From Desulfobacteraceae bacterium (GTDB lineage: Bacteria > Desulfobacterota > Desulfobacteria > Desulfobacterales > Desulfosalsimonadaceae): a stretch of DNA of 64,000 nucleotides. Below the pieces are notes generated by a model, which searched no databases, had not been told where the DNA came from, and saw nothing but the letters and a program-made list of their open reading frames with translations. Below, in pieces: positions 17,520-27,358 of the stretch (positions are counted from its first letter, which is position 1; each line of letters begins with the position of its first letter). Location: the NCBI GenBank assembly GCA_003599885.1, contig QZKW01000075.1, positions 25,408-89,407 on the forward strand, written 5' to 3'. The translations under genes were made by a program, and so were the position numbers.

Positions 17520-20015
17520 TTATGCCGCTCCTGTGTTGTATATCTGGTCTTCCAGCTCGTTAACCGCCTTTAAATAATCGGATTTTTCGCCAAATGACCG
17601 GATGATCTGAATGGGAGAACCGATTCGGTCAAAGGGGGTGATCTTTAAAATATTGATGTCCTCGATCTGCCGGATGCCTTCGTCCGCGTATTTGTCCAGC
17701 AGGGATTCCAGGACTTTCCGGGCGCTTTCGCCGTATTTGGCGAAATAGTTGCGCTTCTTGACATTGTTGGCCCGTTCTTTCCGGGTCAAGGGCGGCATGT
17801 CCCAGGCAACATGGCAGATGACGTCAAACAAGTCGCAGTCCCGGTTGACCGCTTCCAGGAGACTGTCCACCAGAATGCCCTGCTCCAGAAGTTCCTCAAT
17901 GATGGCTTCTTTTTTATCCGAGGCACCCCATTTGCGCAAAAAATCATCAAGGCTTTGATACTGGTTTAAAATCTGCTGCCGGGTAAAATCCTTCAGGCTC
18001 ATGGTGATGGGCTTGCCGTCCTTGTCAAAATAGATTTCCCGGCTGTTGAGTACCGTGACATCCACGCCGTTGACAAATATTTTTTCACGCGGTTCATTCA
18101 CTTCCGGAGGATCAGGGGGATTATCAGGGGTTTCCGGATAATCCGGCGGGGCATTGTCTTCGTCGCCCTCGCCTGTCAGGTCTTCAAAATCCGTTATTTC
18201 CTCGCCACTTTCTTCGTCCATGATGGGAACATCGGCAATTTTTTCTTCCGCTTCAATGACGCTGATGTCCTCATCCTGGGATACCGGTTTGATCCGAACC
18301 GGGTCTCCGTCAAAATCCGGGTCGGAAAACAGGTCCGTCACATTTCTGAAATCAAGGATCGTGAAATACCGTTTGCCGTATTCCTCGTTAATCCGGGTGC
18401 CCCGGCCGATAATCTGCTTGAACTCGGTCATGGATCTGATGTTGCTGTCCAGCACAATCAGCTTGCAGGTCTGGGCGTCAATGCCGGTGTTCATGAGTTT
18501 GGAGGTGGTGGCGATCACCGGATACGGCTGTTCCGGGTCCGTGAAATTATCCAGCTCCCGTTTGCCCTCTTCATCGTCGCCGGTGATTTTCATCACATAC
18601 TTGTAGTTGGCGGCAACAAGGTCGGCGTTTGCATTGCCGATTTCCCGGCGCATGCCGTCCGCATGCTCAATATCCTGACAGAAAACGATGGTTTTTGAAA
18701 ACCGGTCCGTGCCTTTCAGGAATTCGGTGATTTTCCGGGCCACCAGTTCTCTTCTTTCATCCACCACCAGCAGCCTGTCAAAATCAGACCGGTTGTATAT
18801 GCGGTCCTCCACGGGGTCGCCTTTTTTGTCAAGATATCCGGATGGCGGCCGCCAGCCTTCGAGATCGATATCAATCCCGATACGCACCACCCGGTACGGC
18901 GCAAGAAAGCCATCACTGATGCCCTGCCTCAGGGAATAGGTATAAATGGGATCGCCGAAATACTCGCTATTGGACACCTCATTGGTTTCCCTGGGGGTTG
19001 CCGTCAAGCCGATGTGGGTGGCGTTGCCGAAATATTCCAGGATTTTACGCCATGCGCTGTCATCGGCAGCGCTTCCCCGGTGGCATTCGTCCACAATCAC
19101 CAGATCAAAAAAAGAGAGGCTGAAATCCTTATAGGCGTCTTCCATATCGTTGGCATTGGTCAACCCCTGGTAGAGACCCAGGTAAATTTCATAAGCCTTG
19201 TCCGATGAATCGATGCCGCGCTTGTTGTTTGAGACCAGCACCTCTTTGCCGTCATGTCTGGTGATCACGGTTTTTTTGATGATGGTCATCTTGTCTTTAA
19301 AATGCTTGAAATCATTTCTCCGGGGCTGATCAATAAGCGCGGTCCGGTCCGCCAAAAACAATATCCGCTTTTTGGTTCCGGATTTCCACAGGCGGTGAAT
19401 AATCTGAAATGCAATATAGGTTTTGCCGGTTCCGGTGGCCATAACCAGCAGGATGCGGTTTTCACCCTTGGCAATGGCCTCCACCGTGCGGTTAATGGCG
19501 ATCTGCTGATAATAACGCGGCGTTTTTCCGGAGCCGTCAAAAAAATAATCCTGGGATGCGATTCTTTCCTGCTCCGATGTCTGGATACCTTTATACCTTA
19601 TATATATGGCCCAGAGGTCGGCAGGGGTGGGGAACTGGTCGTTGGTCAACTCTTTTTCGAGTTTGCCGGTGCAGGTCCGGTCATGAAAAACAAATCCATC
19701 GCCGTTGCTGCTGAAAACGCAGGGAATATCCAATATTTCCGCATATTCCAGGGCCTGCTGCATACCTGCGCCGATGGCATGGGTGTTGTCCTTGGCTTCA
19801 ATTATGGCAAGCGGAATATTGGGTTTGTGGTAAAGGATATAATCGGCGCGTTTTCGTTTTCCACGGGCGGTCAAATGCCCCCGGACATAAATCCGGCCGT
19901 CGGTGAATGAGAACTCTTCCCGGACCTGGGTCTGGATATTCCATCCGGCGTTTTTAAGCGCCGGGGTGATAAACTTGGTGCAGATATCGCGTTCTGAGAG
20001 TGACTTCTTATTCAT
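17520..20015 (-). CDS. hsdR: Type I restriction endonuclease subunit HsdR
   Basis: The 831-aa motor and nuclease subunit has an N-terminal PD-(D/E)xK-type nuclease with D58 and the E73-A-K75 pair, a helicase core with Walker A ATGTGKT (193-199) and a DEAD-like VDECHRG, and helicase motif VI in QIIGRGTRI. A strongly acidic segment lies near residues 600-660. It translocates and cuts unmethylated DNA. It is the first gene of the operon; the upstream 245 bp separating it from hipB are AT-rich and show no other gene. Length and motifs suggest an active enzyme. Confidence 0.92.
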   Translation of the reverse strand: MNKKSLSERDICTKFITPALKNAGWNIQTQVREEFSFTDGRIYVRGHLTARGKRKRADYILYHKPNIPLAIIEAKDNTHAIGAGMQQALEYAEILDIPCVFSSNGDGFVFHDRTCTGKLEKELTNDQFPTPADLWAIYIRYKGIQTSEQERIASQDYFFDGSGKTPRYYQQIAINRTVEAIAKGENRILLVMATGTGKTYIAFQIIHRLWKSGTKKRILFLADRTALIDQPRRNDFKHFKDKMTIIKKTVITRHDGKEVLVSNNKRGIDSSDKAYEIYLGLYQGLTNANDMEDAYKDFSLSFFDLVIVDECHRGSAADDSAWRKILEYFGNATHIGLTATPRETNEVSNSEYFGDPIYTYSLRQGISDGFLAPYRVVRIGIDIDLEGWRPPSGYLDKKGDPVEDRIYNRSDFDRLLVVDERRELVARKITEFLKGTDRFSKTIVFCQDIEHADGMRREIGNANADLVAANYKYVMKITGDDEEGKRELDNFTDPEQPYPVIATTSKLMNTGIDAQTCKLIVLDSNIRSMTEFKQIIGRGTRINEEYGKRYFTILDFRNVTDLFSDPDFDGDPVRIKPVSQDEDISVIEAEEKIADVPIMDEESGEEITDFEDLTGEGDEDNAPPDYPETPDNPPDPPEVNEPREKIFVNGVDVTVLNSREIYFDKDGKPITMSLKDFTRQQILNQYQSLDDFLRKWGASDKKEAIIEELLEQGILVDSLLEAVNRDCDLFDVICHVAWDMPPLTRKERANNVKKRNYFAKYGESARKVLESLLDKYADEGIRQIEDINILKITPFDRIGSPIQIIRSFGEKSDYLKAVNELEDQIYNTGAA

Positions 20016-20260
20016 AGTGACCGTTCCAATCCCGTGGTTACTATTTTCATTCCTTCATGTCCTGCTATTCTTATTGGGTAAACAGATGAAAAGTCAATTA
20101 ATTTAAATGGTTTTTCATGAATTTGAAGTTTTATTCATTGCAAACCATTATTAAGAAAACAGATAAGCTGAAACTGATAATGTATGCTTTATAAAAATGT
20201 TTAACAATCAACAGAAAATATAATTGCTTTTAAATATATTTTAAGCTAATAAAGAAAATT

Positions 20261-20566
20261 ATGATTTCTGTTGATTCACAAAATACTTTACGAATGATCG
20301 GGGAACGGCTACGCGATGCACGGCTGGCCCGAAATGAACCGCAATCCCGATTTGCCGTGCGCATCGGGGTGTCCGTGCCCACCCTGCGAAAACTAGAGCA
20401 AGGCGACCCGAATGTTGCTGTCGGTGCTTTTGTCGAAGCACTATGGGCGCTTGACCGGCTTAACGACCTTGATGTCGTTCTTGCTCCCGGGAAAAGCCTG
20501 TTTGACCGGATGGAAAGAAAGCCCGCAGCCAATCGGAAACGGGCATCAAAAAGGAAAACGTCATGA
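20261..20566 (+). CDS. HipB-like antitoxin, XRE-family HTH regulator
   Basis: The 101-aa protein has an XRE helix-turn-helix at about 10-60 (LRDARLARNEPQSRFAVRIG, then SVPTLRKLEQGDP) and a basic C-terminal tail (NRKRASKRK). It overlaps the next gene, a HipA-like kinase, by 4 bp (ATGA at 20563-20566), the usual antitoxin-first arrangement. It is expected to neutralise the kinase and repress its own promoter. No clear operator was identified in the AT-rich upstream gap (20016-20260). Confidence 0.85.
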   Translation: MISVDSQNTLRMIGERLRDARLARNEPQSRFAVRIGVSVPTLRKLEQGDPNVAVGAFVEALWALDRLNDLDVVLAPGKSLFDRMERKPAANRKRASKRKTS

Positions 20567-21774
20567 AACGGATTCATTTGTGGGTGACATTTCCCGATGG
20601 TGTCCGCTTGCCTGCCGGTGATATGCTATGCGAAGACCCGGACAAACGGGGAAGGATTTCGGGCGAATTCAGATACCATCCGCAATACCTTGGTCATCCG
20701 AAAGCATTTTCCCTTGATCCGGTCAGTCTGCCTCTGGGCGTGAATCCGTTTGCATGTGACCGGCCCTGCGGAGTTCACGGCGTATTTGAAGATTCTCTTC
20801 CGGATGACTGGGGCCGCAATTTGCTGGTAAGAAAAGCCGGCCTTCAGCGCAGGGAATGGACGATCCCTAACCTGTTGCTGGCTCTGGGTTCAAACGGCCT
20901 TGGCGCATTGTCTTATACTCAGGAAGATATGCCTGAGCTGGTGCGAGCAGATTCAAACCTGATTTCCTTAAAAAATCTGCTCAATATCGCCCTGAGGTAT
21001 GATGACGGTGAACCGATACCCGATGCTGAAATGACCATGCTATTTCAAGCCGCATCGTCTCCAGGCGGTGCGCGTCCCAAGGCGCTTGTCGCAGACGAGA
21101 ACGGGGGTCAATGGATGGTAAAGTTTCCCAGCCGTCGTGATCGATTGAACATGGTTGCCATTGAGGCGGCGACTATGGCGCTGGCGCGGCAGGCAGGACT
21201 GCATGTGTCCGAGACAAAAATGTTGCCTTGCGCCAAAAGGAAGGTATTGCTGATCAAGCGGTTTGATATCCAGCGGCTTGATACCGGGGGTTCCGGCCGC
21301 CGGCACATGATCAGCATGCAGACGCTCTTATGCGCAGAAGGGGTTTACCGGTTCGGATATCACGACCTTTTTGAGATCATCCGCAAATACAGCGCACAGC
21401 CTGAAATAGATATTCCTTATCTTTTCAGCCAGATGGCTTTTAACGCCCTGATTGGAAACACCGACGATCACCTGAAAAATTTCACCATGATCCATGATGA
21501 TCATGGATATTTTTTGTCGTCAGCCTATGATCTGATGCCGGATACGACTGACCGGCGGGAACATGTGCTGTATTTCAATGGGAATTACATCGCCCCCGGT
21601 TCCGATGCGCTCAAACAGATCGGGAAAATGGAAAAAGTGCCCGGCGCTTCCGGAATCGTTGACCGTGTTCGTGAATCCATGATGAAATGGCAGTCGCTAT
21701 TTGAATCGTTTGCCGTTCCGAAAGCCGATATCGCACGGCTTGCCTGGGGTATCGAACGCCGCCTTGAGAAATAA
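20563..21774 (+). CDS. HipA-like serine/threonine kinase toxin
   Basis: The 403-aa protein matches HipA: an N-terminal subdomain with FEDSLPDDWGRNLL (76-88), the conserved SSPGGARPKA loop (165-174), ATP-site K187 in WMVKFPS, a catalytic GNTDDHLKNF (298-307) and metal-binding D323 in AYDLMP. HipA toxins phosphorylate aminoacyl-tRNA synthetases such as GltX and induce growth arrest or persistence. All key residues appear intact. The pair lies directly beside a type I restriction operon, forming a small defence or stress island. Confidence 0.88.
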   Translation: MKRIHLWVTFPDGVRLPAGDMLCEDPDKRGRISGEFRYHPQYLGHPKAFSLDPVSLPLGVNPFACDRPCGVHGVFEDSLPDDWGRNLLVRKAGLQRREWTIPNLLLALGSNGLGALSYTQEDMPELVRADSNLISLKNLLNIALRYDDGEPIPDAEMTMLFQAASSPGGARPKALVADENGGQWMVKFPSRRDRLNMVAIEAATMALARQAGLHVSETKMLPCAKRKVLLIKRFDIQRLDTGGSGRRHMISMQTLLCAEGVYRFGYHDLFEIIRKYSAQPEIDIPYLFSQMAFNALIGNTDDHLKNFTMIHDDHGYFLSSAYDLMPDTTDRREHVLYFNGNYIAPGSDALKQIGKMEKVPGASGIVDRVRESMMKWQSLFESFAVPKADIARLAWGIERRLEK

Positions 21775-21925
21775 GTCATGCGCTCTGACGCCAAGCAGGA
21801 TGCGCGATGCCCGGCTGCTTTCCTGCTGTTGCAATCTTTATGCTGAAAATGGTATTGAAAAATACATGTACGGCCTTTTCAAATATTGACCTTCCGATAA
21901 AAAGAATCATCCGCCATTGAACACC

Positions 21926-22161
21926 ATGCCTGAAACATCCGATAGCCGACGCCTTGAGGCCTCCACCCTGCTGGTGGCGACCGTCACGTCTTTTGTCGGT
22001 CCCTACCTTATATCCGCCGTCAATGTGGCCCTGCCCGTCATACAGACCAAATTCGCGGTCAGCGCAGTGATGCTGAGCCGGGTTGCCACCCACGTCCTAC
22101 CTGTTGTCCACCGCCGTATTTATGGTACCGATGGTGAGAATTAGCGATATTTATCGACGGA
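21926..22161 (+). pseudogene. MFS (DHA2/EmrB-type) transporter, N-terminal remnant with frameshift
   Basis: The frame from the ATG at 21926 encodes TLLVATVTSFVGPYLISAVN, ALPVIQTKFAVSAVMLS and RVAT, the first transmembrane helix and loop of DHA2-type drug exporters. At about 22091-22094 four extra bases (CACG) shift the frame. The next frame continues SYLLSTAVFMVPM and VRISDIY, the expected second helix and loop. Homology stops at about 22161, where the convergent neighbour ends. Over 90% of the gene is missing. It is a decayed fragment, not a small protein. Confidence 0.8.
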
Positions 22162-22683
22162 TCAGAATGATCCGTCCAAATCCTCGGCAACCGACCGTTT
22201 GCATGCCCGGCACGTTTGCGCGCCCCTGAACAAGGGATTCCCGCATTCCGGGCAATGATATCGTTCACATTCAGACCGGGCCCAAGCTTCGCTTCCTTGT
22301 TCGCCTCCCAGTTCAGCCACTTTCTCGCGCCAGATGGGAATCGTTCTTTTCATTACCCGCTTGCCCGTTGCGATGCCAAAATTTTCCACCAAATCACAGG
22401 GCCAGTCACCGCACTGGTGACAGGAATAATACCCTTTAGACTGGACACATTGGCGCATGTTGCAGTCTTTGCAAAAGCTGTAAAGTTTCTTATGGGGTTC
22501 GGCCTGCATGCATCCATAACATTCAGTTTCCTCAGGCTTTGTTCCATAGAGGTTGCCGAGAGCGGTTTTCAGTTTTTCATTGCCGTCCCGTGTGGCGATA
22601 TAAATGCCGCAGGCGCCGCAATACAATCCGCAGGGGGCCATCAATTCTTTGTTTTTGACCTCGTCCTCTGTCCATCCCTTCAT
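22162..22683 (-). CDS. Cys-rich DUF3795-like protein
   Basis: The 173-aa protein has an N-terminal MAPCGLYCGACGIY motif typical of DUF3795 proteins, more cysteines in ECYGCM, FCKDCNMRQC and SCHQCGDWPC, and a C-terminal zinc-ribbon-like pair CPECGNPLF and CRACKRS. Metal binding (Zn or Fe-S) is likely; no enzymatic function is known for the family. AGGAGGGG precedes the ATG at 22683. It stands alone and its 3' end abuts the broken MFS gene. Confidence 0.7.
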   Translation of the reverse strand: MKGWTEDEVKNKELMAPCGLYCGACGIYIATRDGNEKLKTALGNLYGTKPEETECYGCMQAEPHKKLYSFCKDCNMRQCVQSKGYYSCHQCGDWPCDLVENFGIATGKRVMKRTIPIWREKVAELGGEQGSEAWARSECERYHCPECGNPLFRGAQTCRACKRSVAEDLDGSF

Positions 22684-22848
22684 TGAACCCCTCCTAAAGT
22701 TGAATTTAAGTCACTGATCTTTTTATTGAGCAATACCATAATGTATTAATCATATTTCAGAATAACATCAACCCTGAAAGCGAATGCCGGTTCAAACCCG
22801 CCGTTCAATGAAGCCTATGCCAATCATTCTTTAAAGCTCACGTATCCT

Positions 22849-23190
22849 ATGATCGAATCGAAAAACATGTTTCATCTGTATGGAAAAGCATGTAAGCTAA
22901 ACAGCTTGATAAACAATAAAGATATGCGCCGATCTGAAAATATACAAATACAGAGGATTAGGGCGTTGGGTGATGTGATTCCTTTCAGAAAACCCGGAGA
23001 AAGCTGCGCGACGTGCCGGTTTTTCGTGCCGGAGGACAGATATATACCAATGATGCTTGACGGTCCGGCCTATAATTACTGCGTTCATCCGGACCGGATC
23101 GGCGACCGTTATTTGACCGATGAAATAATCCCTGCCCTCAATCTTCACCGCCGGCCGGACCAGTGGTGCCGGAAATACGACGGAAAATAA
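22849..23190 (+). CDS. Small Cys-containing hypothetical protein
   Basis: I do not recognise a family. The 113-aa frame ends with a conserved-looking, Cys-rich half: CATCRFF, YCVHPDRIGDRY and PDQWCRKYDG, a four-cysteine set that could bind a metal or Fe-S cluster. The first 25 residues are compositionally different, and no ribosome binding site precedes the ATG at 22849; an ATG at 22924 or a TTG at about 22968 (GAGGATTAGGGCG upstream) may be the true start. It lies 38 bp before the DEAD-box helicase gene. Confidence 0.5.
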   Translation: MIESKNMFHLYGKACKLNSLINNKDMRRSENIQIQRIRALGDVIPFRKPGESCATCRFFVPEDRYIPMMLDGPAYNYCVHPDRIGDRYLTDEIIPALNLHRRPDQWCRKYDGK

Positions 23191-23228
23191 TATTTTGCCA
23201 CGAATTTTGATATACGGAGAGAGCTTTT

Positions 23229-24596
23229 ATGTCTTTTGAAAAATTAGGCCTTCGGTCCGAACTGCTGAGCGCTGTCGCTTCCCAGGGGTACACTTCGCCC
23301 ACGCCCATTCAGACCCAGGCGATACCTGCCATTTTAGAAGGAATAGACATTCTTGGCGCTGCCCAGACCGGCACCGGAAAAACAGCGGCTTTTGCCCTGC
23401 CTGTCGTTCAGATCCTGAGTGAAGATCAACCTGCAAAAAAAAAGAGGCAGCCGCGTGCCCTGGTTCTGGTGCCCACCCGTGAATTATCGGCCCAGGTCGG
23501 GGAGGCCATGAAAGATTATGGCCGCCGTTTGTCCCTGCGCGCGACGGTTATTTACGGCGGGATCAACATCAATGCACAAATCATAAGGCTCAATCGAGGG
23601 GTGGATATTGTGGTGGCAACGCCGGGCCGCCTCCTGGATCATGCCAACCGGGGAACTCTGGATCTCTCTAAGGTAAAAATTCTGGTGCTTGATGAGGCAG
23701 ACCGGATGCTGGACATGGGATTTATTGACGATATCCTTGAAGTAGCGGCGTTTTTGCCCCAAAAGCGCCAGACCCTGCTGTTTTCCGCCACCTATCCGGA
23801 CAGCATTAAAGCCCTGGCCGATGAATTGCTCGACAACCCCCGGCGGATTGAAGCAGCGCGTCCCAATCTGGCGGCTGACGGAATCACTCAGGTGGTTTAC
23901 CGGGTAGAGCGGACCCGCAAGCGCGAATTGCTCTCCAGCCTGATCAAAAAGGAGAACTGGCGGCAGGTGCTTGTTTTCACGCGAACCCGATACGGCGCAG
24001 ACAAGCTGACTGAACAACTGATCATGGACGATATTACTGCCGCAGCCATTCACAGCAGTAAAAGCCAGTCTCTCCGGACCCGGACGCTTGCGGATTTCAA
24101 GCGCGGATCCATTAGAATTCTGGTGGCCACCGATGTGGCGGCCAGGGGCCTGGATATCGACGGTCTGCCGTGGGTTGTGAACTATGACATGCCGGAAATC
24201 CCGGAAAATTATGTGCATCGTATCGGGCGCACAGGCCGCGCCGGAGAAAAAGGCGTCGCCATTTCGCTGGCCTGCGACAAGGAACAGGTGTTGCTGGCTG
24301 AGATTGAGCGGCTGCTGGACCATAAAATTCCGGTAAGCCGTCTAGCCGGTTTTCAGCCGAAAAACGATCATGATCCGGATATTGTTGCCGCCAAACGGGA
24401 ACTCAAGAAAAAAATGGCCGGTAAGCGGGAAAGAAAAGAAAAGAAGACCAAGCGGGAACTCAAGGAAAAGACAGGCAAACGGGAGATTAAAGATAACATC
24501 CCTAAAAAACAGAAAAAAACCATTGTCAAATCAACGGAACGTCCCCGCAATGCAAAGAAGACCGGGAAAACACCCAAAAACATAAAAAAGCGGTAA
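23229..24596 (+). CDS. DEAD-box ATP-dependent RNA helicase (RhlE-like)
   Basis: The 455-aa helicase has a Q motif ([11 protein letters not shown]), Walker A AQTGTGKT (45-52), [21 protein letters not shown] (155-158), SAT in the linker region, and [10 protein letters not shown] as motif VI. The last 90 residues are a Lys/Arg/Glu-rich tail, probably disordered and RNA-binding. This fits RhlE-type helicases that remodel rRNA and mRNA, for example in cold or ribosome assembly. GGAGAGAGCTTTT precedes the ATG. Confidence 0.92.
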   Translation: MSFEKLGLRSELLSAVASQGYTSPTPIQTQAIPAILEGIDILGAAQTGTGKTAAFALPVVQILSEDQPAKKKRQPRALVLVPTRELSAQVGEAMKDYGRRLSLRATVIYGGININAQIIRLNRGVDIVVATPGRLLDHANRGTLDLSKVKILVLDEADRMLDMGFIDDILEVAAFLPQKRQTLLFSATYPDSIKALADELLDNPRRIEAARPNLAADGITQVVYRVERTRKRELLSSLIKKENWRQVLVFTRTRYGADKLTEQLIMDDITAAAIHSSKSQSLRTRTLADFKRGSIRILVATDVAARGLDIDGLPWVVNYDMPEIPENYVHRIGRTGRAGEKGVAISLACDKEQVLLAEIERLLDHKIPVSRLAGFQPKNDHDPDIVAAKRELKKKMAGKRERKEKKTKRELKEKTGKREIKDNIPKKQKKTIVKSTERPRNAKKTGKTPKNIKKR

Positions 24597-24637
24597 CAAT
24601 TCTTTTCGCCGAAAACCCGCCTGAACCGTGATGCAAA

Positions 24638-25069
24638 TCAATCAAACAGCTTTTTCAAATGCCTGAAAATGACGGACATGTGCAGCCAGGACGCAAGGCC
24701 GAATAGCTGCATTATCCCGCTGGATAAAAAAGGGAGCCGTCTTTGAATCGGCAGATAATCCGTCTTTGGGTGTTTTTGCTCAAATCGAAATCCGCAGGTG
24801 GCGGAGGTCAGGCATTCCGAAGCGGTTCGCGGGTATTTCCGGCAGTTTAAGGACCGGATTGCGTAAATGGAACAAAAACCGCTGCCGTCTTCACGGTATT
24901 TCAGAAAATAGCAGGGGCTCGGCAACCGGCAGCAGGCTCCGCACCCGATGCATTGGCCGGACCGGGTTTTTGAGACCGGAAGAACACTCGTAATCGTCCT
25001 TTTTGCTTTGGCTTTCAATTTGACACCTTTATGGTTTATATCTTTTGGGCTGATTTTTGATCCCGCCAT
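24638..25069 (-). CDS. YkgJ-type CxxCxxCC Fe-S/Zn cluster protein
   Basis: The protein contains CIGCGACCRLP, then C-Y-F-L, FCSIYAIRSLNCRKYPRT and C-x5-C near the middle, which is the cysteine pattern of the YkgJ family (putative metal cluster proteins). The C terminus is hydrophobic and may lie at a membrane. I start at ATG 25069 (143 aa); a TTG-initiated frame extends to 25096. No ribosome binding site is clear. Function unknown. Confidence 0.65.
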   Translation of the reverse strand: MAGSKISPKDINHKGVKLKAKAKRTITSVLPVSKTRSGQCIGCGACCRLPSPCYFLKYREDGSGFCSIYAIRSLNCRKYPRTASECLTSATCGFRFEQKHPKTDYLPIQRRLPFLSSGIMQLFGLASWLHMSVIFRHLKKLFD

Positions 25070-25129
25070 ATATAATGAAAGTTTTGGATAAAACAAGTTA
25101 AATTTTGATGACGATCCTGTATTTAATTC

Positions 25130-26647
25130 ATGCCTGATTCCTTGATTTCACTCACTCCGGAACAAAAACAGATTGTGGCCTGCGATTTGTCACCCGGTGA
25201 AAGCCTGAAAGTGGTCGCCTTTGCCGGAACCGGAAAAACATCCATTCTGGTGGAATACGCCAAGGCCCGGCCACAGCTGCGGTTTTTGTATCTGGCCTTT
25301 AACAAAAGCGTTCAACTGGAAGCCGCGCAAAAGTTCCCGGCCAATGTGACCGCCCGGACTTCCCATTCTCTGGCTTTTGGCATAAAAGGGTATAAGCATA
25401 AAGACCGGCTGGTTTCGGGATTCCGGGCCGGCACGGTCATGGACGCGCTGGAGCTGGACAAATTTGAAGACGCCAAATTCACCATCGACACCCTATACCG
25501 GTATCTGATTTCAGCATCGCCAAAAGTCGCAAGACAGCATATCCCTTATCAGGCTAAAACCTTTTATGAGCAGTGCAAAGAACCCATGCCGGATTTTGTC
25601 AATTTGGCCAACCGGCTGGGACGGCTGATGTGTGATGGCTCGGATGAGCGCATCGGCATGCTGCATGACGGGTATTTAAAACTTTATCAATTGTCCAGCC
25701 CCGTGCTCCATTATGACTGCATTCTGCTGGACGAGGCCCAGGACATCAACCCAGTAACCAGCGCCTTTGTAATGGCCCAGGCCCGGCCAGGTCTCAGGCC
25801 CAAAGCGGCCAGCATTATTCTGGTCGGAGACACCCACCAGCAGATCTACAGTTTCCGGGGCGCAAAAGACACGCTGGAGAACATCCAGACATCCAAAACC
25901 CTGTTTCTGACCCGGAGTTTCCGGTTTGACAACAAAGTGGCCCGCATCGCCAATATGGTTCTGGGCATATTTAAGGGGGAAAAGAAAAAAGTGGTGGGAA
26001 CTCCGGGGGCGAAAACGGGAAAACCTGAATGGGACCCGGAGCACTACACGGTGATCGCCCGGACCAATGCCGCGATTTTCGACAAGGCGGTCCAGTTGTG
26101 CCGTACCCGGAAGATCGGATTTGTGGGAGGGATTCAGGGATACCGCCTGCAAACCATCAAAGACGTCTATCACCTGTTCGCCCATCAAACAGGCCGGATT
26201 ATGGACCCTTTTATCAAACGATTTCCAGAATACGGCGATCTGAAAGCATATGTGGAAGCCGTGGAAGATGTTGAACTGCTCAGCGTGTGCAGGGTTGTGG
26301 AAAACTACAAATTCAGCATTCCCCAACTGGTGCGGATGATCACGGAAAAAGCGGTGGATGTGAAGGACGCCCAGGTGCTGCTCACCACCGCCCATAAATC
26401 AAAAGGCCTGGAATGGCCCAACGTGCATTTGATGGGGGACTTTCAGCCGCTGATCGAAAAGGATGAACTTGTGGACCCTAAGACCATAGAGCCGGATGAA
26501 TTCAATCTGGTGTATGTGGCCATGACCCGCACCATTTCCCGGCTCCGGTTTGACAAAGAGAGCAATATTCCCCTTTTTATCCGTAAGGTTAAGGAGGTGA
26601 CGGCAGCGGGCGGGAAAAAATCCGAATCATCTTCGGATTCATTGTAA
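25130..26647 (+). CDS. UvrD/FBH1-like superfamily 1 DNA helicase
   Basis: The 505-aa SF1 helicase has Walker A AFAGTGKTS (30-38), the AFNKSV motif (Ia), a Walker B-type LLDEAQDINP, GDTHQQIYSFRGA (motif III), TTAHKSKGLEW (motif V region) and VAMTRTISRL (motif VI). The arrangement is that of short FBH1-like helicases, which dismantle recombination filaments or restart forks, rather than full UvrD/PcrA (about 720 aa). It is 2 bp from the convergent metallophosphoesterase stop. Confidence 0.85.
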   Translation: MPDSLISLTPEQKQIVACDLSPGESLKVVAFAGTGKTSILVEYAKARPQLRFLYLAFNKSVQLEAAQKFPANVTARTSHSLAFGIKGYKHKDRLVSGFRAGTVMDALELDKFEDAKFTIDTLYRYLISASPKVARQHIPYQAKTFYEQCKEPMPDFVNLANRLGRLMCDGSDERIGMLHDGYLKLYQLSSPVLHYDCILLDEAQDINPVTSAFVMAQARPGLRPKAASIILVGDTHQQIYSFRGAKDTLENIQTSKTLFLTRSFRFDNKVARIANMVLGIFKGEKKKVVGTPGAKTGKPEWDPEHYTVIARTNAAIFDKAVQLCRTRKIGFVGGIQGYRLQTIKDVYHLFAHQTGRIMDPFIKRFPEYGDLKAYVEAVEDVELLSVCRVVENYKFSIPQLVRMITEKAVDVKDAQVLLTTAHKSKGLEWPNVHLMGDFQPLIEKDELVDPKTIEPDEFNLVYVAMTRTISRLRFDKESNIPLFIRKVKEVTAAGGKKSESSSDSL

Positions 26648-26648
26648 G

Positions 26649-27314
26649 TTAAACACTCCTGATTTCGAGGGTTTCAACACCCCGCCCCCTGATTTCCGCA
26701 TACGCATACTGACCGTTTGCCAGCATACCGGGGTTAACAATCCGGGTGTCGCCGATGGTATCGATGGCCGCCGATTCATGGATATGCCCGGTAAAACAGA
26801 CCAAAGGCCTGTAAGTTTCAATAAACTGCCGCACCGCCTGGCTGCCCACATGTGAGCCGGTGGCGAGCCGGTCACAATGGGTGTTAATGGGCGGCTGATG
26901 GGACACCAGCACAAGCGGGGCGTCCGTGCCCTTTGGCAGTTGGGCAAATCCCCTGTCCATAAATCCTTCGAGCTGGCTTTCAGAATATTCATTGGGCGTT
27001 CGAAAGGGGGTTACAAGCGATCCCCCGACCCCCACAAACCCGATGCCGTCAATCATTTCCCCCCGTCCGTGCAGGCTGACGCCGTGATCGTCCAGATATG
27101 CACCCACTTCCGGATAATCGCAGTTGCCGGACACTGCCAGGGTTTTTTTCGCCGATTGCGCCACCGGCGCGACCACCTGACCGGTTTCCGGGGCCTTGCC
27201 GAAATGGGTGATGTCCCCCACAAAGAGCACAAGGTCGGCGCTACTTAGAATGTCTTTCATGCGTTCGATGGCGGTCAAACTTCCATGCACATCCGCCAAT
27301 CCAATGATAATCAT
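26649..27314 (-). CDS. Metallophosphoesterase (calcineurin-like)
   Basis: The 221-aa protein has the phosphoesterase signatures LADVHG (D and H ligands), FVGDITHFG, SGNCD (GNxD), SHQPP and TGHIHES. These residues build a dinuclear metal site. Target unknown; YfcE-like phosphodiesterases are the nearest type. I start at ATG 27314 because GGAGGA lies 9 nt upstream and the domain begins at once. A longer frame from 27362 overlaps the preceding gene's stop as ATGA, so the two genes form an operon either way. Confidence 0.82.
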   Translation of the reverse strand: MIIIGLADVHGSLTAIERMKDILSSADLVLFVGDITHFGKAPETGQVVAPVAQSAKKTLAVSGNCDYPEVGAYLDDHGVSLHGRGEMIDGIGFVGVGGSLVTPFRTPNEYSESQLEGFMDRGFAQLPKGTDAPLVLVSHQPPINTHCDRLATGSHVGSQAVRQFIETYRPLVCFTGHIHESAAIDTIGDTRIVNPGMLANGQYAYAEIRGRGVETLEIRSV

Positions 27315-27358
27315 CGTATTCGTTCCTCCGGATTTCATATCAGACGAATTGTCTTGCG

